Shown in pieces: positions 1 through 11,720 of a DNA stretch of 64,000 nucleotides. The stretch spans positions 2,232,001 to 2,296,000 of the forward strand of contig BJKQ01000008.1 of NCBI GenBank assembly GCA_006538405.1, in the 5' to 3' direction. Under the pieces are notes generated by a model. The model did not search any database, was not told the DNA's origin, and was given only the letters and a program-made list of their open reading frames with translations. Every line of letters begins with the position of its first letter. The first letter of the stretch is position 1. The stretch is from Hansfordia pulvinata (lineage: Eukaryota > Ascomycota > Sordariomycetes > Xylariales). The position numbers and the translations under genes are program-made.

Positions 1-370
1 TTCAGCGGAGGGCGAGTCGTCTCGCGCGAGGGGTTCTAGGCGCGCCCGCCCGGAGCGCGCTCCGTAGGCTGCCCGCGCGTCTGGATTGGTCGAGAGGACG
101 AGAGAGATGAGGGGCAGAACACACAAGGCGTATGAGTACCTAACGTACTCGTGCGGAGTAGTCCGTCTGTCCTGTCCCCCTACCGCCGCCAGTGGGTAAA
201 AGTAATAAAGGTCAAAAATCCACTATGGAGACGGCAAAGACACCGAACCCACGCCGCTTTCTTGCGACGCCAGGGGGGCGGTCGAAAGTCCAGAACGCTC
301 TTCGGCTTTCTGCGCTGCACTGCAGTTGTTGTTACGAGTGCTGCTGTTGTGGTACGAGTATGCTGCCGCC

Positions 371-395
371 TGCATGCATGCATGCATGCATGCAT
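371..395. repeat. (TGCA)n microsatellite
   Basis: About six uninterrupted copies of the self-complementary unit TGCA, so the array is itself palindromic and contains overlapping ATGCAT (NsiI) and GCATGC (SphI) sites. Confidence 0.9.
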
Positions 396-1216
396 ACAAT
401 GTAACCATGGAAGAAGGCTGGCGGGGGCTGGCGTTTACTTCGTACCATGGAATTCGAGTGGTGGGAAACAGCAAGGGTTTCTTCAGTCCGAGTCTCGAAC
501 AAACGGGTACGCAATCCGCCATGGTCGTAGGTGGCATGGGGTCGGCATGACGCACGGGTGATGATTACTCCGTAAGGTAGGTAGGTATGTGTGAGGCACA
601 TAGGCAGGGAGTGAGTGCGAGAGGACGGCGGCGGCGGATGGCTTGGATTGGTTCTCGGCAGTCGGCAGGCCGTGCGAATGAATCCTCGCAGGCCTGTCTG
701 TAGCCAGCCTCTCAAGAGGTGATGGCAGGAACAGCACCGTGGTCATACTCGTAGAGGCAGGCAGACCGTCAAGGACAGTTTCGCTGGATCGCAACGCCTG
801 GCAAGCTTTGCAGCTCGAGGCGGGGGCCTCGCCAGCACCGAATAAGCAGGTCAACAAGGGCCTTTACGCCCCCCCACCCATTTCCCTCTGCCTCTTCCTG
901 CTGGCTCTGGAAACCCTGACGAAATGAGAGGATCGAATCGCACTGCCTTTTCCCATATTGTGAATACTCGTAGACGAGGGGAAATCTCCCACTGTCCGCC
1001 ATTGCCGTTCCAACCAGCTGTTCTTTTCCACCGGTATCCCGCCGACCGAGGGCGCAAAGCAGGCAAGCATGGATGGATACCATATATCCATTTGACGCGG
1101 GTCCGCGGCGGCTCGAAGGAGCCGGAAAAGACGGGGCTGGCTGGCTTCTACGCGTGCGAGCACTCTCCTCTCGTGTCACATCTGCTTCCTCGACTGACGT
1201 AGCCCCAATATTCGTG

Positions 1217-1248
<32 letters not shown>

Positions 1249-1249
1249 C
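1217..1249. repeat. (AAGC)n microsatellite
   Basis: Eight near-perfect copies of the tetranucleotide AAGC/GCAA in intergenic DNA. Confidence 0.9.
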
Positions 1250-1610
1250 CCACCTGCCACCGTCCAGCACAACAATAATCCCACGTTCCCACTTTCGAGT
1301 GGCCCGGAAGAAAGAGCCCACCACCACGAATGTTGTTAGCACGGGCCCAACGCCGGACTTTCGCGCGCGCTAACAGCCCCCCTCCTCCTCGTTACAGATT
1401 TGGGGAGAACGCGATCTCTCACCGCTTTCCTCTGCAGCAAAAAAGCCCACTCACACACACATCCACACATGCGAGTATAGGCTGTCACTCTTTGGGATCA
1501 GACGGGGGAGGAAGAGGAGTAGGAGGGGCGCAACTCGGGGCACGGACAGGCGTTGCCTGTCAAAGCCCACCCCCTCCGTGCCCTCTACGAGTACCTACTC
1601 GCACATCCAC

Positions 1611-1616
1611 CTAGCT

Positions 1617-1655
<39 letters not shown>

Positions 1656-1656
1656 T
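1611..1656. repeat. (CCAG)n microsatellite
   Basis: About eleven copies of CCAG, flanked on both sides by CTAG variants of the same unit (ctagctag at the left, ccagctag at the right), which suggests decay at the edges of the array. Confidence 0.9.
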
Positions 1657-2030
1657 AGTCGCGGGGAGGGGAAGGATGCGGCGACTACGGATACAACGTC
1701 CAATCAACCAGATGAAGACTCTCGGGCTTGTGCACGTATGGACGATGATAGGTAGAGTTTGAATTAGAAACAAAGAAAAAAATCAAAGATCCACGCCCAG
1801 GTCCCCGTCCCCCCTCCCAGCCACCCCCAAGTCGCCGGCGTTTGGTCGGATCGGCAAGGCCAACGGCACCGCCGTCGTTTTCGTTCGTCGATGGGCATGG
1901 AAGACCGAGTATACGGACGGCCAAATCTTCCGCAACGAGACGCGGGCAGACGGACGGCCGCAACGCACGTACTTTCCCGAGTTACAAACCGAGGGCTGGA
2001 TGGGGCCCCCGGTTATTTTCGGATGCAACG

Positions 2031-2048
2031 TACGAGTAGGTACTCGTA
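2031..2048. repeat. Inverted repeat of the TACGAGTA octamer
   Basis: TACGAGTA and its exact complement TACTCGTA are separated by two bases (GG), so the 18 bases form a perfect 8-bp-arm hairpin. This is one member of the dispersed octamer family described under findings. No gene lies nearby. Confidence 0.85.
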
Positions 2049-3269
2049 GATCTTTCTTCTCATCTGCCGCGCCGCGCCGCCGGGAGCACGCGACGAAAAA
2101 GAGGCCCCAAGATGCGGGACGCGGCACTTATCATTATTCGTTAATTCGTACTTGCCCATGTCTCCGAGATGAGCCAGGGATTGAAGGGCTGGCCAGACAC
2201 ACGAGTTACGATTAGCCAAGCCGACCCCCGTCTAAGCCGTCTGTGCCTTTTGTCGTCTGTGTGTCTGAGAGGACGGGCGGGCGGGCGCGGTTCGGTGCTC
2301 GTGTGACTCGGGCGGGAGTGACAGGGGGAAAAAAATGTCCCGGCGTTCAGTGCCGAGTAGCGTTGGACGGGAGGCGGCCGCGAGACCGAAACGGCGCTGC
2401 TCGAGATTTGGGGCGGGCGATCTGCACGGGCAAGACGTGACGACTGGCTCTACTACTGCCTTACTGCTTTGAGGGCGCGACGAAGGGATTCCATTGAACC
2501 CTTTTTTTTTTTTCTTTTCTTTTTCTTTCTCTTTCTTGATGTGGTGGTGCTCTGGTGGCCATGCCTCGGAGGGGGGCACGACAACCCATCATCGCGTCGC
2601 ACTGCCGGCGCACAAGGGGGCAGCGCGACGGATGTGGCCTCCGAAGCTGCACGCGCCAGTGCGAGTGTGGGACGGCCTACGAGAGGCAGAGGCAGAGGCT
2701 CACTCCCGCGTTGGAAAGGCCCGCCCGCCGGGGAGCACCATCCGGTACGTACCCGCGGTCCCTTGTGTGCGTGTACGGAGCCCCCGTCGCAGTAGCGTCG
2801 TCGTCGAGGTTGACGATGCGTGGATGCGCGCTCTCTGTCCGTCACTCGAACCCGCTCGGCCGTTCCGCGCGAGTAGCGCCAGGAGCGCATGCCCTTTCAA
2901 GAGATTCAAGAAACTCAAGAGAACGACATCTATACCTATCTAGTCTATTCGTAAGACCCCGGAGATTCATCCCCGCCTAATCTGCCGACGCCCGATCGAC
3001 GTGCCGCGAGCGCAAGGTGCGGCTCGTCAGCGCATCTTCGGGCACGTTTTCGGCGGCAATGCTCGTGGAGAGACGGGGTGACGGGGTGCACCATCAGGGG
3101 CGGAATGCTCGTGCGCGCTTCATGGTAGTCTGTCGGACTCGTACGAGTATCTTCAGCGAGCTGGACAGACATGCCGAGGGAGAGAAGGGGGGAACGAAAA
3201 AGAAGAAATAGAAAGAAAAAAAAAAGAAGAAGAAAAAAAACCCACGACACGCAAAAGACCCTGAATTCA

Positions 3270-3283
3270 TACGAGTACTCGTC
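3270..3283. repeat. TACGAGTA-family palindrome
   Basis: The 12-base perfect palindrome ACGAGTACTCGT (3271-3282), followed directly by a partial copy (cCGAGTAC). It belongs to the dispersed octamer family. Confidence 0.8.
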
Positions 3284-3606
3284 CGAGTACATGCTGATCT
3301 CCAGGTCCGTCCGCAGCCCCGAGAAGCAGGGACACGCCGGCCTCGCAGCCTTCGCCCCGGGACTGGCATTTCGATTAAGAATACTCTGAACACCAGTGGC
3401 CCGCCGAGGAATAGCGCCTCGCCTTGTTCGCGGGCCCCTCCAGTTCCACGCTACAAGTGTACCTACATACACGTAAAGTGCCTAATACGGTACTCGTAGT
3501 GCCCAAAGCCGCCTCCTTAAGGCAACGGAATCTGTGCCGGTCCTGTTCGTCCATGCGCCAATCGTATATCCGTACAGTTGGCTGGTTCTCACTGCCCGGA
3601 AACTTG

Positions 3607-3647
3607 TTGTTATTACTACTATTATTATTATTATTATTATTATTATT
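3607..3647. repeat. (ATT)n microsatellite
   Basis: About thirteen TTA/ATT triplets, the first few carrying C substitutions (TACTACT). It is one of the few AT-rich patches in this GC-rich region. Confidence 0.9.
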
Positions 3648-3703
3648 CGCGTCGAGGAGAGAGGCCCGCGACCGCTAGACGATTGCCCTCCCATTGCGGA
3701 CAA

Positions 3704-3737
3704 TCACTCACTCACTCACTCACTCACTCACTCACTC
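3704..3737. repeat. (CACT)n microsatellite
   Basis: Eight perfect CACT copies, 60 bases from the ATT array at 3607-3647. Confidence 0.9.
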
Positions 3738-4323
3738 GCGCAGGTGGCGTTCGGGCGACGCAAGCGACCAGTCAAGTCGCCCCGCAATGGGTCTCTATGC
3801 GAAGCGACATTCGTTACTAGGTATCTAGTTGGGCGCGGGTCGTCGCTCATCCATATCGCCGCCGACGCCGCCGCGAAGGGGGGCGGCACGTCGACGTGTT
3901 AAGAATAACTTTAACCTCGCATGCGAGGTCCCCATCGATCTACTATCCGTACCAGACCAGACGCGTTGCGCTCCGGACTCATGCCATGGAGAGTCGCCCC
4001 TGACCAACTTGTGAAGGGGTCACATCTCGTGACTTTGCTCTCCGACTACGAGTACTCCTAGCTCGTTGCTTTTTTCTTCTTTCTTTTTTTGCTCCCTGCC
4101 TGCGCGTGCGTGCGCTCGATGCCATCATCTGCATCAAACCGTGGCCTTGTGCGAATAGTGCGACTTGCTCCTCCACGCAGAACTGCTATCTGCGAGTACT
4201 CGTATCTACTCGTGCGCGCTGGTGCGGCTCACATCTGCGATCTTCCTGCACGTCAGTGCTTCGGGTCGGGGGCCCCGGTCATCATTGATTAACAGCTACG
4301 TCAGACACGCACACACTCTCCCA

Positions 4324-4349
4324 TACACACACACACACACACACACACA
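4324..4349. repeat. (CA)n microsatellite
   Basis: Thirteen CA dinucleotides, the first of two CA arrays 260 bases apart. Confidence 0.9.
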
Positions 4350-4607
4350 TTCCGCATGGGGGTGGCCGCCCGAGTCCAGCCCGTCACACATCCCGCGCTG
4401 CGCGGGCCAGCCCAAGGCGAGGGCAAAGTGCCGGCGCTCACCGGTCCGTCACCACAATGTAATCCCGCCCTCGCAGGTGACCGACCCGGGGTGCCGGGAC
4501 CGCAATCGCTCATCGCCGAGTGATGTGCAACCAAGAAAAGATGCGGTCGGGCGCGGGCGGCGCCGATCTACGGTTGCAAAACCGCGCGTCACGGGCGGCC
4601 TCGCTTG

Positions 4608-4645
4608 CACACACACACTCACACACACACACACACACACACACT
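4608..4645. repeat. (CA)n microsatellite
   Basis: A (CA)n array interrupted once by CTCA, the second of two CA arrays in this stretch. Confidence 0.9.
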
Positions 4646-4959
4646 CGTTACATCCCTCGCCCGAGGCGCGGGAAAAAGCCAGGGTGGGATCGGCTCGGTA
4701 GCGAAGAGGAGGGCCCCCCTTCCCCCGTCTCTCACTTGTCCTTTATAGGGGAACTCGTGTAGACGTAGACGTAGGCACTAGTTAGTAGACGTAACATTTG
4801 GGCGGAGAGAGAGGGAACCGAAAGGGGAATGCGGCAACACACGTACGCACACACACACACAAAGGCGCACCACATTGGGCACACGTTGGGACGGGCGGGT
4901 AGGCAGCCGGACCAGCCGTGGCAACGGTATCCCCGGCTGCCTGCCTGTGCCTGGCGGAC

Positions 4960-4962
<3 letters not shown>

Positions 4963-5001
<39 letters not shown>
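4963..5001. repeat. (CT)n microsatellite
   Basis: About nineteen CT dinucleotides forming a pure polypurine/polypyrimidine tract with mirror symmetry. Such tracts can adopt triplex (H-DNA) structure under torsional stress; that is general knowledge and not shown here. Confidence 0.9.
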
Positions 5002-5005
<4 letters not shown>

Positions 5006-7083
5006 CGTTCTCCCCAAGGCGCTGTCAGCGCTGGGCAGGTCCCGGTTTGGCCACAGCGGCGAGATGCTAGGGGGCCGCTTCGGACTAGGGGGTGGCCAAG
5101 GGGCGTTTCCGGCTCGCGCTGAGCGCTGGGCTGCTGATGATGAGCGTGCTGGGCGTAACGGGTACGGGCAACTGGTGTGCGCTGGGGGGCGCGTGTCGTG
5201 CCACTGTGGTGGGCGGCAGTGGGCAACGCTGGCCGGGTCTTGGCGTGCCACCCTGGGGGGAGCGAGGCTCGGCGGTTCATCTGACTGAGGGCGAGGGCGA
5301 GGAAGCACGCCGTCGGCGGCGGCAGCGGGCTCAAGGGAGAAGGGGAGCGTCTTGGGAGATCCTGGTCGCCTGGGCCCCGACCTTCGGAGTGGCTCCGTCA
5401 TCAGTGTCGCGCGGCCAATCACCGTCGTCAGATTTCCGATAATCGCCAGTACGGATACACGGCGAGATAGGACGTACGAGAGTACATAGGTAGCCCGGTA
5501 CTGGCAGGCTCCACGAGCCCACTCGCCGCTGTATGTACCTAAGCGCGGGGGTGGCTGCAGGTATCTGGGCAGGTCTCTGCGGTCCCGCGAGGGGTGCCGC
5601 TATTGTCGAGCCTTTGTGCATGCAGAGGTCAGACCTGCAGCCGGGATACGCGCTCTCTACCTGGGGGTGTACTTGGCCGGCTACGAGCACGCCCAGTGAG
5701 ATCCATGTACTTGCCATCTTTACGAATACCTACACGTAACGCACCTTCCCCGGGGCTTCTGGGGGCCATTACGGGTGTTACGGGGGCTATCCAATTCGCT
5801 CATGGTGGTCCATCCATGCCCGGTTGGATGGCATCCATCCAATTCAGCCGGAGGTTTCCCAGCGCCGAAAGCGAGTCCCGAGGTCTCCCGGCCACCAAAG
5901 GCCCTACGCGTACGAGTTGGTACTCACCGGGCTCGATCGCTTCGCTCAGCCCCCCCTCACGTCCCGATGACTGACGATGACTGACGAGTGACGGGAAGCC
6001 CGGCTCGTCTCCATGGATGGGTCGGGTCGGCATACCTACTCGTAGGTCGACGGCCATCTGCGGCAGACACTGGACCTCGCGGCATCAGCCAAGGACAAGG
6101 AAAGCAGGCGGTCGGGCTGGATCGTGCGGTCCAGCGCCGCAGCGCAGTGCCCGTGCCGGGCCACAACACCCTGGACAACAACCGCTTCCCGTCACCACCC
6201 GCAGTGCAGTGTGTTCGGCGACCACCTGCCGGCTGCGCGCGCGCGCGCGCGGGTGCGCTGCTCCCCTCCAGGGCTGGCCGGCCTCGACCTCCCCACTCTA
6301 CATACCGAGGGCTTCGTATTTGCCCGCATCCCGGCCCATGCTGCCGCCGCCCATGCTCCTGGTCATCTCTCTCTGTCCTGGCCTGGCTCGTCAGATCCAT
6401 AGCCGTATCCAGCCAGATCCATCCGCCTACCACCTACGGCGACAGCGTGCCCCATCGGCCCCTCCAGTGCCAGCTGAAGTGCCACCCCCCCCCATTGCCA
6501 CCCCCCTGCGCCGCCGGCCGGCCCTCAGCGCACCCCGTGGCGATAGCCTTCTCCGCCATCTCCCCTAGAGCCTCTGGCCGCTCGTCGGTGCCCACTTTCC
6601 GCCATCCACCCTTTCCTTCTTGAGACACCTGCGGTCATTGGCCGTTGTGGGCTTAGCACCACTGCGCTGCGCTGCACCCGGCTATTCTGCTCTACTCGTA
6701 CACACACCACACCCGCACCCACAGACAGTGAGGTTGGTACGAGTACGACTCTCTGACTCGCCTGCGTATTAATATACAAGCACGCCCGAGTCCCTTCGCC
6801 CACGATCCCCTCGCTCTCGACACCGGAGGTTCCTCCACCTGAACGGACCGCAGCCCGCCGCCATAAACCCCTCTCCAACCCATTCAACCTCGCCTAACCT
6901 CGCCTCGTCGACGTGCCGCAGTCTGCACCTCTTCTGCGCCCTGTCGTCCGACGACCCGATTACGCACTTCTCGACTCATTAACCTTGCCGCCGTCCGCGT
7001 GACCAGCTCAAGGTTTCACCCGGTACCCTCGCATATCGCCATCGCTGCGCACACGTCAGCTCCCGACAGCCCCGTGGGAGGAA

Positions 7084-8021
7084 ATGGCCACCGAATTTAT
7101 CATGCCGCGGCTGCCCGACCATCAGCCCCATCAGCGCTTCTTCTCCTACCACTCCCAGCCCCAGTCGCGTTCCACCTCGCCCACCTACGCCGCCGCCCAG
7201 ATCATGGCTGCCCAGCAGTCGCATCAGGTGTCCCCCATGAGCTCCTCGACCAACGGCTCTCCCACAGCCTCCTCTCCCATCTCCCACCACAACCAGCGCC
7301 GGCCCCTGTACATCCCGGCCGTCCTGCGACCCAACGAGTACCCCTCCAAGAGTAAGAAGGCGCAGGACCCGGACCAGAGCTCGCTGCAATCCAACAACAG
7401 CAGCCTGCTGAATGCCGGCGGCTGGGGCGCCCTCGGCCGCCTCACTCGTCGATCGACGGGCGACAGCGGAAAGGCCTTTAACGACGAAGACGACTGCTGC
7501 AGCTGGGCGCAGTGGCAGCTTGACCTGTTTGCCAAGCCCAGCGCGCAACCCACGCGCCAGCACTGGAAGGTGAGCCTCATCTGGCCCTGGTGCGACTGGC
7601 CCCCGCCCCTCGAGCAACCATACTGACTCTTGGATTCCTGCAGTCTGACCATGACTCTGCCATGTGCGACGAGCCTTCGTGCACGCGCCGCTTCAACTAT
7701 TTTGTGCGGCGCCACCACTGCCGCAGGTGTGGCAACATTTTCTGCGACACGCACTCGCCCTACAGCATCCCGCTCGACGAGGACGCCAGCTTCAACCCCA
7801 AGGGCGCCGACAGCCGATCGTGCGCGCACTGCTATATGACGTTCAAGGCGTGGTGCAGCCAGGCGAGCAGCGACACGTCGAGCGAGACGGGCACCATGAT
7901 CCAGGGCTCACAGACGGCGCCGGCCAGCCCGATCGCGTCGATGCCCGGGTCGGCTGCCGCCAAGCACCCGGCCGAGGTGGCCATGAGCGTGCCTCGCGAC
8001 TGGAACTGGAGCACATTTTAG
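7084..8021 (+). CDS. FYVE zinc-finger protein (PI3P-binding, predicted endosomal), 2 exons
   Basis: Exons 7084-7569 and 7644-8021 are joined in phase 0 across a 74-base intron (GTGAGC...CTGCAG), giving 287 residues. The first ~160 residues are low-complexity (Gln/Ser/Pro/His-rich) and look disordered. The C-terminal half carries a FYVE finger. Visible ligands are Cys170, Cys175, Cys188, Cys191, Cys196, His199, Cys222 and Cys225, with the basic signature RRHHCRRCG at 184-192, which in this family contacts phosphatidylinositol 3-phosphate. Two departures from the textbook finger are clear: the first pair is CX4C rather than CXXC, and His199 stands where the sixth ligand is usually Cys. A membrane-traffic role at endosome or vacuole is inferred from the domain alone. 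The ATG sits in a GAAATGG context and begins the only frame that joins the finger. A Ser/Ala-rich tail follows the finger. Family call is firm, precise orthology is not. Confidence 0.88.
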
Positions 8022-9570
8022 TCCCGACGCTTGCCGAGCCGGCCAGCTTTGCATCACACTACCCCCATCCCAGGCAGGATTTTAGACCTGCGGGATATCG
8101 ACATACCACCACCTAATAAGAGGACCGGCTCTGTCCTCGCTTGACGACTTTCACGGCTGAACTTTTTGGGTCGCGCTGCCACGGGAGGCGCGCTAATTCG
8201 GGCTTATCCATGCACGTTTTTGACTTTTTATTTTTATTACGTCTACGAGGAGTTGTGGTCGCGCAGGCCTTGAGGGATCTGTGACTCATGGGACGGAGTT
8301 TTGACGGGAATGCGTCTATTTATCCTGATACCCCTTGCGGCAGCCCCAGGTTCGGGGCTTTTGGGAGTTTTTATTTTTATTTTTCATACTTTATTGGAAG
8401 AGGAGGCAGAGGAGGCGGATCAGCGATTTTGACACGCGGGACGGAAGTCGTGGTCCTGCGACCACCTCCCGCGTTTTTGGAGTTGAGATTCTTGTGTGCG
8501 CGGGGCCCAGGTCGCGCTTCTTTTCTTAGAGGGCTACCAAGTCTTTTCTTGCGGGCGCAATCTACAGCGATATAGACGGGTGCTCTACTAGACCAGCAGC
8601 ATAGAGAGCTTTTTGCTTTTTAAGGCCCTCTGGCGCCGATGGGAGGACGGGAAAGCACATGCTTTTTCCGGGCTTCCCCCCTCCCTATTCGGACGAAATG
8701 ATATTTTTTGAGATTCATTACCCCCGGACGGATATCCATCTATTACTGCTCATACGCTGTGACGTTTTCGGTGTAGCCTCCATGAGGGAGGGGGGCGGGG
8801 TTGTGTCGCGTGCTTGGCTTCCCCCTCCGTCCTTACACCTTCAAGATGCTTCCGGTAGATAGAAAAGGCGATAATGGGAAGGGGGTGGGTGGGCGGAGGT
8901 TCAAGCCGTCTGGGCGCAGGCGCAGAAACCCGGGACGAGTCAAGGGGCTGCAGAGGTCCCGAGTCATTGCGCGCGCGCGCTCGCGCGCGGGGAAGGGGGC
9001 GGGAGGGGGTGGTCGAGACGCAGACCCGCGAGACGTACACCTCAGGTCTGTGCGCGGACTTTGTCTGGGAGGAGGCAGTGGTGTGTGGCTGTGGCTTCTA
9101 CGGGTGTGTGTAATGGGCCAGGTCCGTTTCGTCCATGAATGCGGCTCCGAGATGGGAGGGGATTGGGTCGGGTGGTTGTTGCCAAAAGGTGCGACGGGGG
9201 GAGGTGGGGGGGGATACGTTCTGGAAGGATACATCCAGACATTAGAACGGGCTCTCACACCACGAGTACTACGAGTAGCTGCCGGTCCATCATATTATTA
9301 TCCCCCCCCCTTTCGACGGCAGAATACTGGCTGGCTGGACCCCTAAGTTAACGGCCATTGCGCGGGAGTGGTTGCGCGGTATGGATACCTACCTATGGTA
9401 CGCGCCGACATACATGACCGCCGAGTGAATAGGGCCGGCCGGGATGATCCCTGACTCTGGCTGGCTGGCGCGGCTGGAGGGGCACGCACGCACCCCGAGG
9501 ATGTGGTACCGGGTTCTGGCTTTTCTGGAAGCGGGAGGAGGAGCCGTGGTCTGCCTAGGGCGCGGCAGGG

Positions 9571-9608
9571 TGACTGATTGATTGACTAACTGACTGACTG
9601 ACTGAGTG
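9571..9608. repeat. Degenerate (TGAC)n microsatellite
   Basis: Tandem TGAC/TGAT units with a few substitutions, followed 35 bases later by a short (GAT)n run near 9645. Confidence 0.75.
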
Positions 9609-10348
9609 CATGTTGACGGGTAACTGGAAGCCGGGCCGCTGGTTTGATGATGATGATGATTGTTACCGCGGGTGGGATCGGTTGGTGGTGGTGTTAGTGG
9701 TATTTCCTAAAGGGGATATCCCAGCCGGGGATTACGAGTAGCTGCGCGTTACATACCTAACACTATGGCTCTGTCTATGGCTGTGAGTGTGGGTGTGGGT
9801 GTGGGTTCTGGGGCTTCGGCTCGGGCGAGCGGGTGGCCTAACTTTAGCGGGTTGAGAGCTTGGACGGCCCTTTTTCTCTTGTTTCCTTCTAGACTCTCCT
9901 ACTCCCTTCCTCACTTTCGGGGCTACTACCTCTGGATGGATGGGAAGAAGGGGTTCGAAAGGTTCCAGCTCGGTCGAGATGGGCCTAACGAGCACAGCAC
10001 CCGCTGCTACCCGTATGAGTAGGCGCGGCAAGGTGGCCATTTACGGGGGTATGGCAGACGGGAAGCCCCCCCCCCTTGCTGGCGGCGCTTGTTATGGCGG
10101 TATAGTTCCGGCTCAAGGGAGAGATCTTGTCTTGTCTCGCTCTGTTCTTGTTTCTTATCCAGTCCTGTCTCTTGTCTTTTTGGAGACGACTGTTTACTCG
10201 TAGAGCAAGTGAAGTGCGTGCGTCGAGCCAAGGGACGTGGAGACGCTTGTCTTTGAGGGGGGGTCTTGATTCTCGACGTAAAGGGTCCAGACTGCGGCTC
10301 CAACCCGGACGGGGTCTCTCTCGTCTCTTCTTAGGAGGAAAGGGAGTC

Positions 10349-10399
10349 GTTGTCGTCGTCGTCGTCGTTGTCGTCGTCGTCGCCGTTGTCGTTGTTGCG
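10349..10399. repeat. (GTC)n / (GTT)n trinucleotide array
   Basis: About seventeen GTC, GTT or GCC triplets in tandem. Open frames through it read as Val runs on one strand and Thr/Gln/Arg runs on the other, which explains several spurious frames here. Confidence 0.85.
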
Positions 10400-11698
10400 A
10401 TCGAACGACTTGGACCTGGGCCATCATCATCGTGAGTGCCGCCAGCGGCCCGGAGCATAACGACCGCGCCACGGGCACCGACGGCGACACCCTGGTGAGC
10501 AACGACAGGCCCAGGGAGGCAGCTAGGCCGCTATTCGCCACGCCCCAGGCTGCACGCTGCTGCACACTGCTGCTGCTGCTATTCCCACATCGGTTGCTCA
10601 GGCATCTGTCTGTCTAACCGTGTGCTGTGTCTCAGTGGTCCCCTTGTCTCACAAAGCTGGGGTCGTATACTCGAACGAGCAAGTGGTACCCAACTCGTAT
10701 CGGTCAATGTCTGTTTGTCTTCCAGTGCTGTCTGCCTACCTGCCTGCCTGGCTTGATATTCGTACATGGATCTCTGCCTCGCCTATTTGAATCTGTCTAT
10801 ACTCGCACAGGAGGTACTCGAGGGCACATTACTTGCACCAGGTAGCACGAGTACCTACGCGTGCGTAGGTAGGTACCTAAGCCGTGCCTAAATGGGTCTT
10901 GGGTGCGTCATTATGTTCCATTATGAACGTAGCCGGGTCGGGTTAGACTGGGACGAGGATAACTCCCGCCGTCCATTGTTTACGTATCTACCTTAGGTAT
11001 TGTTTGTTGTGTCCCATATTCCCTACATGTATATTATCGACTGCGAGTATCGCAAAGATCACCCACCTGATGGATGCGAGTCCAAAGGTCCAGCCCCATG
11101 TATGTATGTTATCAGCCGCAGGCGCTGCAAATGGCCTCTTTTCGCTGGACTTGAGTGAGTACATGTCACGTACGCAGGAGCCCACTTGACCAGCCCTTCC
11201 CTCGATTTCACGAGTGGCCTCTCGATTCATGGAAATAGATAGATCGACCTCGCATATGTAACCGCCCCCCTCTTCCCCCCCTCCTCCTCCTGCCCATCCT
11301 GCCTCTCCCTCTATTTTCTTCACCGCCTTTATTTCGTCCCCCTCGATTTATCAAATCAAACGCCTATCGCCCCCCTCTCTGCCCCCAGCCCCCCGCTATT
11401 GCTGCCGCTGCCGCTGCTCACACGCGCAAACAACTCCTTCCTTACCCCTCCCTGCCCCCCGCCCCCTCCCATAAACCGCTCAGCCCTGCCTGCCTGCCAC
11501 CGCGAACCCAGCTGGCTAGTCAGTACGAGGGGAGACAGCCCACCTAAGCGAGGCTCCACCGCCCGAAAGCCAGGGCCCCGAAAGAGAAAGCAGGCAAGCC
11601 GCGACGAAAGAGGGGCCGAAGGGTCCTGGGTCTTTCTGTCTCGTTCCCGCTAGGGGGCGCGGTCATAGCCGGCCCTCGTCTACCAGAATAATCCTGGA

Positions 11699-11720
11699 GG
11701 GGGGGGGGGGGGGGGGGGGG
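11699..11720. repeat. poly-G run (22)
   Basis: Uninterrupted run of 22 G. Runs of this length are prone to polymerase slippage and sequencing error, so the exact length is uncertain. Confidence 0.85.

Larger units (their letters stand above)
1..7083. other. Gene-poor, microsatellite-rich region (no supported gene)
   Basis: I found no reading frame with recognisable domains or convincing coding character in these 7 kb. Open frames occur on both strands but are short, overlap each other and are explained by high GC. The stretch holds many simple repeats (listed separately), roughly 16 copies of the octamer TACGAGTA/TACTCGTA, and other short palindromes. The last 250-300 bases before 7084 are pyrimidine-rich and probably form the promoter and 5' leader of the FYVE gene. 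Non-coding RNAs cannot be excluded by eye. Confidence 0.6.

Noticed and set aside
5988..6623. Overlapping 211- and 183-codon frames upstream of the FYVE gene
   Set aside because: Two overlapping frames on the same strand with Arg/Pro/Ala/Ser bias and no domain; more likely promoter or leader DNA.
9930..9990. GGTTCGAA sequence suggesting a tRNA T-arm
   Set aside because: No matching acceptor stem, D-arm or anticodon arm could be folded around it; other GGTTCGA occurrences (17974, 48979) failed likewise.
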